64,000 nucleotides of DNA from Fonsecaea monophora (lineage: Eukaryota > Ascomycota > Eurotiomycetes > Chaetothyriales > Herpotrichiellaceae): assembly GCF_001642475.1 (NCBI RefSeq), contig NW_019173932.1, forward strand, positions 1,077,666-1,141,665, written 5' to 3'. A program made the translations under genes and the position numbers. The notes beneath the pieces are model-generated. The model saw nothing but the letters and a program-made list of their open reading frames with translations, ran no database searches and was not told where the DNA came from. Every line of letters starts with the position of its first letter. Within the stretch, counting starts at the first letter, position 1. Below, piece after piece: positions 57,001 through 64,000 of the stretch.

Positions 57001-57817
57001 CATACTCTGGCTGAGGACGTTGAAGCCGACCATCACGGAGACGGAGACCAACAAAAATGAGGGACCCGAAGGGGATGGACCTGTCGATTTTGAAGATGTC
57101 GAGTTCCGCTACCGCCAGAGAGAGACGTCGCGGGTGATTCGGGGCATCTCGATGAGCATCAGGCCGGGACAGTTTGCAGCTTTTGTTGGCGCGTCAGGCT
57201 GCGGCAAGTCGACGCTTGTGGCTCTTCTGGAGAGATTCTATGATCCCACATCGGGTCGGATCTGTTTCTCACACAAGGACATTGCGGCCATGTCACCCCG
57301 ACTCTACCGCGGACACATGTCTCTTGTGCAGCAAGAACCGACATTGTACCAGGGCTCCGTCCGCGAGAACGTTTCTCTTGGCCTCGACTTTGAACCCTCT
57401 GAGGACCAGATTCAGGAGGCGTGCCGTAAAGCAAACGCCCTGGACTTTGTCATTTCCCTTCCCGAGGGGTTTGACACGCCGTGCGGATCGCGAGGGGCGC
57501 AGCTGTCGGGCGGACAGAGACAGCGGATCGCGATCGCGCGGGCTCTGATCCGGAACCCCAAGCTCCTCTTACTCGACGAGGCCACCAGCGCCCTGGACAC
57601 GCTGTCGGAGAGGCTGGTGCAGGCGGCGCTGGACGAGGCCACCATGTCGCGGACCACGATTGCCGTGGCGCACCGGCTGTCGACGATCCGCGAGGCCGAC
57701 GTGATCTTTGTGATTGCGAACGGCAAGATTGCAGAGATGGGCACGCACGCCGAGCTGCAGCAGCTGAAGGGCCGGTACTATGAGATGTGTCTGGCGCAGT
57801 CGTTGGACAGGGCTTAG
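54026..57817 (+). CDS. ABCB-type full multidrug transporter
   Basis: Single exon, 1263 residues, the usual length for a full (TMD-NBD)2 ABCB exporter such as S. pombe Pmd1 or Aspergillus AbcB-type proteins. Each half has six predicted membrane helices followed by a nucleotide-binding domain. NBD1: Walker A GASGCGKS (about 411), Q-loop VQQEPVLF, signature LSGGQKQR (about 524), Walker B ILLLDEATSALD (about 547), H-loop AHKLATV. NBD2: GASGCGKS (about 1055), VQQEPTLY, LSGGQRQR (about 1160), LLLLDEATSALD (about 1181), AHRLSTI. All catalytic elements are present in both halves, so an active pump is expected. Substrate is unpredictable from sequence; xenobiotic or lipid-like export is common in this family. 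It sits in the plasma membrane or vacuole by analogy. Confidence 0.92.
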   Translation: MTSTPEKSPLSPDGEVPAPQQAEKEKQPEGSIKDYFRIFQYADGYDWVLNAIALINSIASGATLPLMTLVFGTFTTKFNNFASGSSTPQQFRDDVDHFVLWFIYLFIGKFGTTYISTATISISAIRTTRTFRRKFLEATLRQEIWHFDKQTNGATATQVTTNGNRIQTGIAEKLAFVISGLSTFLASFIVALAAQWKLALITMSVIPAIFIVTGICIAIDAAQEARVLRIYSRAAVLAEEVFSSIRTVHAFYAQKKMAQKYDTFLAEAHKEGNKKSPNYGVLFSTQFFLVYSGIALSFWKGFRMYQSGEVENVGDVFTVVLSVIIASSSISTIAPQIQAITNASSAASELFSVMDKPSLLDPLNPAGVQPSSCEGHIEVTDLDFAYPSRPAAQVLRGLTVSIPAGKTTALVGASGCGKSTLVGLLERWYPPTAGHITLDGIKLDEYNVKWLRSQIRLVQQEPVLFRGTVFENVAKGFLDEQRRFPPEMQMELVREACKASNADDFINELPQGYETQVGERAGTLSGGQKQRIAIARSIISDPKILLLDEATSALDPTAERLVQDALNRVSKHRTTLVIAHKLATVKAADNIVVMSHGQIVEQGTHQQLLDLNGHYAGLVRAQDLGAAEEHESSKLLSEKQTINVTGEGLGLQRTITAATSEGGNAERRTSPVGTLNYSLLRCIYIMFCEQKSLYWCLGISAFAALLSGATYPAQAVLFSKLLTIFQLTGKAARDRADFFALMFFVVAIGNLVAYFVIGWLTNIIGQTVTHRYRAEMFQRVLDQDIEFFDLPDNTSGALTSKLSTLPTQLHELISFNILLIFIIVVNVLASSILALAYGWKLGLSVIFGVLPPLLLSGYLRIRLETKLESQVSDKFAESGGLANEAVSSIRTVASLTLEAHVLEEYSQMLSSIVLKSTRALVWTMFWYALSQSIVFLAMALGFWYGSRLLASGEYTTTQFYTIYVGVLFAGQAAAEIFGYTTSITKARSAANYILWLRTLKPTITETETNKNEGPEGDGPVDFEDVEFRYRQRETSRVIRGISMSIRPGQFAAFVGASGCGKSTLVALLERFYDPTSGRICFSHKDIAAMSPRLYRGHMSLVQQEPTLYQGSVRENVSLGLDFEPSEDQIQEACRKANALDFVISLPEGFDTPCGSRGAQLSGGQRQRIAIARALIRNPKLLLLDEATSALDTLSERLVQAALDEATMSRTTIAVAHRLSTIREADVIFVIANGKIAEMGTHAELQQLKGRYYEMCLAQSLDRA

Positions 57818-58640
57818 GTCGGCCCAGCCCAGCTCAACTTGATCCAAAGGAGGTTGTTTGTTGGCCTCTTTTGCTCTCCACTTCATATTTGTCTGTATCC
57901 TCTCACGCCTGTAAAAGTAATTTAGTAAGTACTACCTGGGTACTCCACAACGAAAAGTTCATATTGCCTCGTGCAAACTGTACCGAGTACCTCGTAGGGG
58001 GGGCCTCGCACCCAGATGACCATCGCCGCCGACATCGTTTCGGGACAACAGTCAACCCGCCTCATCCACAAGGTGCCATCCAGGCCATCCACCTCTCCTC
58101 AATTCGGCTAGGTAGGTAGCCGGTAGAGTCCCACATAAATAATACCTACTCGTAAGTCCCTGTAGGTATACGACTCGACAAGCACCGCAACCAGTGGATA
58201 ACACGACGTTTCTCCGAGGACACTCATGGAACGTCCACTCCCACGGATCGATTCTTGACGGCGTCCAAACTCGACCGGGACAAGCTGGACGAAAGGAGTG
58301 TTCGACCGGATAATATCAGATAAAATCAGAGATGCGACGGCCTGCGGTGCGGTCCCGGTTTGTGGTGGTTAGAGGTTAGGGCGCCTCTGTTAGACCAATC
58401 CTACCCCTGTCACCTGTGAGGCTGGCAATGGTCAAAGGCTATTTGGAGATACCGAGTTATCTCTCTTCTGTTTCAAATTAGACGGAGAGCGCAGTCAAGT
58501 CGCGTGGTAGTATATATTCAGCACCAGTGCCGTGGCCCGTGGAAAGGGACTCGAGTTGACTTGGATAAACAGGTGATAAATCTATCGGTCGTTATCGTTG
58601 GGAGGTGAAAAGGTGAAAAGGTGAAAGGCAGGGAGAGACA
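57818..58640. other. Intergenic region with TACCTA-like words
   Basis: About 0.8 kb. GGTA/TACC words recur from 57930 to 58170 (for example TACCGAGTACC and GGTAGGTAGCC), a pattern common in fungal intergenic DNA. It contains the ABC transporter 3' side and the oxidoreductase promoter. Confidence 0.45.
58511..58518 (+). promoter_or_regulatory. Possible TATA box of the oxidoreductase gene
   Basis: TATATATT lies about 125 bp upstream of the ATG at 58641. It is the only strong TATA-like word in this promoter side. Confidence 0.35.
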
Positions 58641-60280
58641 ATGTCTTGGGTCGTCGAGGTGTGTATTCATTTCAACTTCCGTAACCATCTTTTTTCCCCG
58701 CGCCGTGTGTGACTGAGAGGTCATGAATCAATGGGGAGGGGTGGTAAGGGAAGTGTTGGACAAAGTACGAGAGATGTTGACTGACTGGATGGATCGTACG
58801 TATATGGTGATTGTAGTACGTGCTTGGCTTCCACAACTGGTGGAACAAGATCAACGCGGTCAAGGAGGACATTTTGAACCAGAAACTCGCCTTGCTTCAG
58901 TCATCCTCTTCTTCCTCAGCCACCTCGACAGATCAACAACAGCACCACCAACAAAACCCGCCTCTCCTTCGACTCGGTATCCTCTCCGCCGCGGCCATAA
59001 ACTACACCGCCATCTGGGACCCCGTCTCGACACACCCGGACGTGATCATCACGGGCCTCGCGGCCAGGGACAAGGCGCGGGCAGAGGCCCAGATCGCGAG
59101 CAACAAGCGCTTCTTGCCCCGCGAGTGCAAAGCCTACGGATCGTACACGGCGCTGTTGGACGCCGACGATGTCGACGCCGTGTACATCGCCGCGCCGAAC
59201 GGGCTGCATCACAAGTGGGCGCTCGAGGCGCTTGCGCGGGGCAAGCACGTCCTGGTCGAGAAGCCCATTGCGTCGAACGCACGCCAGGCCCGGGAGTTGC
59301 GCGACGCCGCGACCGCGGCCACAGCGAGGTACGCACGCCGGGTCGTCCTCCTCGAGGCCTTCCACTGGCGCTTCCACCCCAGCGTTCACGTGGTCAAGCG
59401 GCTCCTCCTGGACGGGCAGTACGGGCGTGTCCTCGGGGTGGATGCCCGCGCCATCCTCCCCGGCGGCGTGCTCGGCACGGACGACATCCGCTTCCAATAC
59501 CGCCTGGGCGGCGGGTGCTGCATGGACCTGACGTACGTGTTCAGCGCCATCGCGTACTTTGCCGCCCGCGACGTCGCGGACCCGAACCTCGAGTTCGAGG
59601 TCGTCGACGCCAACGCCCGTCTGAACCGCTCGGACCCCTTGGTCGACGAGGCCGTCGAGGCGACGATCCGCATCAGAGATCCTAATCCTTACCCTCGTCC
59701 CAAAACCTCCGCAAGCGAAAGCCCCAACGACGGCAAATTGCCGTTGCCCGCAGAGATCACAGCAACCCTGACCGCCGACCTCGCGCAGCCCAAGCTCTTC
59801 GGCCTGATCCCCAAGCTCTGGGCCGTCGGCGCCCCGACCGTGACGATCCAGTGCGAACACGCCGAGATTGTCTTTGAGAATTTCATGGGGCCCTGGACCA
59901 CGCATAAGATCTCCGTCGTGCCTGTGGCGCGGGACGCAGTCACTAATAAGATCGTCAAGCGAGGGGCCGGCCAGTCGGGTGTGTCGAGCGTTAAACCAGC
60001 CACACTCAAGCAGTTCAAGGGAGGACCACTCTGGGATCGCGAGTTGACGCCCACCACGGCGGGGGACGGTAATGGTGGTGGTCAAGAGTGGTGGACCACC
60101 TACCGGTGGCAGCTCGAGGCGTTTGTCAGGATGATTCGCGACGGTCAGGACGACTCGGGTACTTACCACTACAAAGGTCCCTGGGTTGACGTGACCGAGA
60201 GCATTCGCGTCATGGAAATGATCGATAGTACCTATGGAAAGTTGGGGCTGCCGCTTCGGGGGGTGGAGGGAGATGGGTGA
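58641..60280 (+). CDS. Gfo/Idh/MocA family NAD(P)-dependent oxidoreductase
   Basis: Exons 58641-58658 and 58817-60280; 493 residues. The open frame of exon 2 has no ATG near its start, and the ATG at 58641 supplies MSWVVE, followed by a GTGTGT donor and a TAG acceptor 158 bp downstream, in frame with YVLGFHNWWNK. The nucleotide-binding start is LRLGILSAAAIN, where the family usually has GILGAA, so one Gly of the loop is Ser. The catalytic-lysine motif is LVEKPIAS (about 154), then EAFHWRFHP, as in fungal D-xylose 1-dehydrogenase (NADP+)/dihydrodiol dehydrogenase-like proteins. A disordered Ser/Gln-rich insert precedes the Rossmann fold. Exact substrate unknown; aldose oxidation is likely. Confidence 0.82.
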
Positions 60281-60765
60281 AGAGGTAGAGAGCTGACTTA
60301 AGGAAATAGGAGAATAGATGGACAGATGGACCCAACATGCAGGAGGACAGACAGGTCGGTGGATGAATGGATAAATCCACAGCAAAAGAGACCTAGATGT
60401 GGCTGAGAAGATGGACAGATATAGACCCGTGATAGTGAGCTGCGGCTCTGTATATCTATCTACATCCTCCCCCAACAAGGCTGTGGACAAGGGAGGGACC
60501 GCAACCAGAAGAACGAAATTTGTATTTCCAGCAACCTACATACATATCTCTAACACTCTGTTGCAAATGACCGTGGATCCGACCAGACCCCCAATGGATA
60601 CAATATGGAGGTCATTCCTCGAATCCCTCGACTGACCCCAGACGAGCTTATACTTTCATGCTATACGAAACACAAACCACACATCAGCAATATTCTAATC
60701 AAAGGACTTTCGACAACGTAGAATGCGACACGGCTCCGAAGTAGGGGAACTCGGACACACAAAAC
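60281..60765. other. Convergent intergenic region, oxidoreductase and aldehyde dehydrogenase
   Basis: About 485 bp between two converging genes, expected to carry both 3' UTRs. A GATGGACAGAT-like word recurs (about 60313-60327 and 60409-60423). Confidence 0.45.
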
Positions 60766-62320
60766 TTACTTGATGTTGATCTGCTTGGGCTCTAGGTACG
60801 CCTTGAGCCCTTCTTCACCCAGCTCGCGGCCACTGCCGGATTGCTTGACCCCTCCAAAGGGGGACTGGATCTCGGGTAGAAAGGGGCTGTTGATGGAGAC
60901 GCCGCCGGTCTCGAGCGCAGATGCTACGCGCAGGCCGCGGGTGAGGGAGGCTGTGTAGATTGACGCTGTTCACAAACGGTCAGTTTCTTCGTGCAGGAGA
61001 CGAAATGATATGGATCGCAATGGGTGAGAGGGGGGTAGAGCGAACAAGGAGAGAAAACATACAAGCCAAGCCGTACGACGACTCATTCGCCAACGCAATT
61101 GCTTCCTCTTCCGTCTTGAACGTCTTGATGCTCATGACCGGTCCAAAGATCTCCTCGTCCCAAATCCGACTCCCCGGCTTAGGATTCACAAAGATGGTCG
61201 GCTCGATCAGGCACCCCTTGTCTCCCTTTCGGGACCCGCCGGTGAGTAGCTGCGCATCGCCCTTGCCGATATCAATATAACCCATCACACGATCATATTG
61301 AACCTTGTCGACTACCGGACCATGTGTCGTCGTTGGTTCGAGCGGATTGGCGCCCATGCCGGCGGAAACGGCCTCAAATTGTTGCTTGAGGGCCGCTTCG
61401 AATTTGGGCGCAAAGTCTTCCTGGACGAGAACCCTGGATGCCGCCACACAGATCTGTCCGGAGTTGACGAGGAAGCCCTGTCCCACGCCTCCGATCGCAG
61501 CTTCGAGCGGTGCGTCATTGAACACAATAGCTGGCGATTTGCCCCCTAGTTCTAGGGTTACCCGCTTCATGTTCGACTTCAACGCGGCTTGTTGTACCGC
61601 CTTGCCACCTCCAATCGAGCCGGTGAAGCTGATCTTTGAGATGTCCATATGCGAGGCTAGCAGCGCGCCAGTGTCTCGCTCCCCAGTCACGAACTGAACA
61701 ACTCCGTCGGGAAAGCCTGCTTCTTTGTAGAGAGGAGCAAGGCCAAGGACTCCCAACGGTGATTTTTCCGATGCCTTGAAAATAAAGGAGCAACCTGCAG
61801 CCAGAGCTGGTGCTATCTTCCAGCCGACGTAGAGGAAGGTGGCATTCCAGGACGCAATTCCGGCGCACACGCCCACAGGTTCGTAGCGGACGATCTTGTA
61901 CACGCCGTTGTCCTCGGTGAACGTTTTGCCGGGGATTTTGTCTGCCCAGCCTGCATAGTAGCGGTACACGGAAACCATGTGAGGGAGGTCAAAGTGCTTA
62001 ATCATGGAGAACGGGCGACCCGTAGGCAGAGACTCCAGACGAGCGAGTTTGTCCAAGTTTTGCTCCACCAAGTCGGCGAATTTCAGCATACACGCTGCAC
62101 GTTGGGCACCCGTGAAGCTCTTCCACGGTCCCTTCTTCGCCGCCGTGACGGAGGCCGCGACGGCGGCGTCAATGTCTGCACTGTTGGCCACATGGACATC
62201 TTCTGCCACAACACTTTCATCCCAAGGATTCGTGAGGGTCAGGCGGTCTGAGCCTTTGGATGGGACGAAGGCCCCGTTGATGTAGAGTTTGCCATTGTAC
62301 TCGTCAGAAGAGAGAACCAT
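60766..62320 (-). CDS. NAD(P)+-dependent aldehyde dehydrogenase
   Basis: Exons 62320-61063 and 60965-60766; 485 residues, the usual size. The intron has GTATGT and CAG; reading through it gives a false end, while splicing restores ...YGLA-SIYTASLTRGLRVA and the family C-terminus INSPFLPEIQSPFGGVKQSG. The catalytic Glu is in VTLELGGKSP (about 258) and the nucleophile Cys in NSGQICVAAS (about 291). The Rossmann segment FTGSIGGGKAV and EIFGPVMSI are also present. It oxidises an aldehyde to an acid with NAD(P)+, in cytosol or mitochondria; there is no clear presequence. The divergence from classical AldA-type enzymes (GFPDGVVQFV, SLPTGRPF) leaves the substrate open. It faces the Gfo/Idh/MocA oxidoreductase tail to tail. 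Confidence 0.9.
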
Positions 62321-64000
62321 TTTGATGATGGAGGAACTGCCCGCTGCTATTGCACGTCACGAAGTATCTGAGGAGGACTAAATCAGTGCAGCTGGAATCT
62401 TTGAAGAGCGGTTTTCTGATTATATCTTCTTTTCTCCGGCAACCAACCTTTCCTGAATCCAGAAACAGAAACACGCATGTGCTTGCAACAGGCGCCTGAA
62501 GGTCGCTATGGCTTTCCAAGCTGTCAGCACTAGAACAATCACCAGCAACTACTTTGAGGTTTTCTGCGAGACTCTTCTCCTTCTCCACGGAGACCTGACT
62601 TGTTCAAACTGTAGCGGATGAAAAAGGTCGACGGCTTTCTCGGTCCGCCTGGCCATTGTCTCTGACCACATACGGCTTGTTGTGGGGGCCGATCCACCAG
62701 ACTCATGCTGCCCGTGGACAGACAGCATCTCAGGCTGGAGCCAATTCCGCGAATATTTGGTTTGGCAAATGGGACTTCGGCAGACACTTGGCTCAAGAAG
62801 CTCTTTCGCAACCAATCGTTTGCATTACCGCGTTGGCCTCTATCGATTGGGGTTCGTACACGTGTAAAAGGTACGGGTTTTGTGCAGATAGAGCAAAGTC
62901 ATATTGCAGAAACGCGGAATCTAGACCTCGTCAGCTCTGGGCCTCCGGTGCACAAGTTTGTAATCATTGTCAGCTCCGATGCTTCTTTAGTTTGCGTGAC
63001 TATTTCGCAGCGTAGCAGGCCAGTAAGTATAAGCAGCTCTTAAGTAGGAAGTCGGGAGCACCGCCGTAAGATGTGACGGCAAGCAGAACTACAAGTATGG
63101 TGATGCAAGTGAGAGAGTTTTGAAGCGTGACTGAAGGACTTGTTAAATCTTTGTGAGCAGAGATATATAACACTATTATAAAAGCTTTTCACCACGAAGG
63201 ATTGCGCAAAGAAACGTATAGTTACTCTGAAACATTACGAACACCTCCGAGATTGTTGAAAGAGGAGGAGAAGACCATGTGATAGTGATATATACATTTC
63301 AAGAAGCCGCCATCGAGACTCAGTATGTAACCCAGGAGGACATCATGCGGAACCAGACAGAAGGCGCACCTGGGCTCTACGAATCGCAACCAATCGCAAC
63401 CACGGGGTACTAGGAATAGGGGGACAGAAAGTGTTCCCCTATAAGGAAATGCCTTTGGACAATAAAAAACAATCAGGAGGTGCCCGTAAAGGCACGCAAC
63501 TACTCGGTACGAAGCGAAACAGAAAAAGGAAGGAAAAGGTAATAGGTTTTATACCCCAGAGGGTTTTCCCTATTCTATTCTATATTGGTAGTACCCCGAC
63601 ATAAGCTTTATAGCTTCTAGGTGTAGGAATAATAAAAATAAAAAAAAAACGCCTTGTAAGCCTTGCTCAGTGGATTGGGAATGTGAGAGTCGATCAGATG
63701 AATGCCAAGGCTGGCGGAATTCAAGGCGTCTCTTATCGATAAGGACCACGTGAGGAGCTGGTGCGCTGTTTGTGACTCAACGGAGGAACATGGTGAATTC
63801 TGCTAGGTCCTGGGGACCGTCTGACTATATACCTTCGAGTAATTTACAGGGCCCTACCGGCGCTAGTCCGAAGGCCTTCGGCCGAGGACTAGCGTGACGG
63901 TCATTACACGTCCTTGGCATTCCTGCCAGTCACAGCCTCCCCTACTTAGCTTCGAAGGCCCTCCTTCGACGGCACTCGTGGACAAGGCTGTCGGCCTCAC
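62321..64000. other. Right-edge gene-free region, possible repeat or transposon remnant
   Basis: No supportable gene. The left part is the aldehyde dehydrogenase promoter side. From about 63360 the sequence shows near-inverted words (TAGGGGGAC and GTTCCCCTA), duplicated AATCGCAACC, an A-rich tract at 63630-63649, and a strong palindrome near the edge. This looks like decayed repetitive DNA or a transposon border, but the other end lies outside the window. Confidence 0.4.
63861..63894. repeat. Inverted repeat (hairpin) with nested palindrome
   Basis: CGCTAGTCC at 63861-63869 is the exact reverse complement of GGACTAGCG at 63886-63894, a 9-bp stem with a 16-base loop. Inside and overlapping it, CCGAAGGCCTTCGG (63868-63881) is a 14-bp perfect palindrome. 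GAAGGCC recurs 70 bp further right. It could be a transposon-end hairpin. Confidence 0.75.

Noticed and set aside
58916..60490. 524-residue open frame antisense to the Gfo/Idh/MocA gene
   Set aside because: It mirrors a GC-rich coding sequence with strong third-position bias, which removes stops on the opposite strand. No family features are seen, while the sense strand has clear motifs.
60980..61063. Alternative aldehyde dehydrogenase C-terminus ending near 60980
   Set aside because: It comes from reading into an intron with GTATGT and CAG. The spliced form ends with the conserved family C-terminus.

Overview
The window is nuclear DNA of a filamentous ascomycete (Pezizomycotina). The evidence is dense protein genes on both strands, short introns of mostly 48-160 bp with GTRNGT donors and CTAAC/CTGAC-type branch points, no operons, and a fungal gene complement: kexin, Mps1, Rpb4, Trm5, an Rlm1-type MADS factor, an Msb1-type morphogenesis protein and GPI-anchored Cys-rich wall proteins. 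A Eurotiomycetes/Chaetothyriales-like fungus is possible, but the sequence alone does not settle it. I spliced the gene models by hand from reading frames, splice signals and protein-family continuity. They give 24 protein genes. I saw no tRNA, rRNA, CRISPR array or intact transposon.

Layout. 0-10 kb holds three minus-strand genes: a secreted S41 peptidase, a SAS4-domain silencing-complex subunit, and kexin (KEX2) with an apparent one-base deletion. 10-25 kb is mostly plus strand: a very large intronless PhoD-like phosphatase, a DUF2235 hydrolase with a 10-nt micro-exon, a CorA-like channel, an AlkB dioxygenase whose stop lies 9 bp from the CorA stop (tail to tail), a small cupin, and TRM5 with two plausible start codons. 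26-31 kb holds minus-strand genes: an Arg/Ser-rich protein, a Ser-rich orphan, RPB4 and a repeat-containing Cys-rich GPI protein. 32-41 kb holds a divergent pair carrying the two halves of the Tm-1/UPF0261 architecture, then MPS1, a DUF7707-like GPI protein and a Ypt35-like PX protein. 44-53 kb is dominated by MSB1 (six exons, again with an apparent one-base deletion) and an Rlm1/MEF2-type MADS factor, each behind an unusually long gene-free upstream region. 54-62 kb carries a full-size ABCB exporter, a Gfo/Idh/MocA oxidoreductase and an aldehyde dehydrogenase. The last 1.7 kb has no gene and ends in a strong palindrome that may be a repeat or transposon edge.

How the genes relate. Most are unlinked housekeeping functions. 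Several meet in cell-wall and secretion biology: kexin matures secretory proteins, the Cys-rich GPI protein has a Lys-Arg kexin-type site, and Rlm1 and Msb1 belong to cell-wall-integrity and polarity signalling in yeasts. The UPF0261 and TIM-barrel genes share one promoter region and probably act together. The oxidoreductase and aldehyde dehydrogenase are convergent neighbours that could serve sugar or aldehyde oxidation. I found no clear new multi-gene system. The observations most worth checking are the two frame breaks, the split Tm-1 pair, the micro-exon, the 9-bp convergent pair and the right-edge palindrome.
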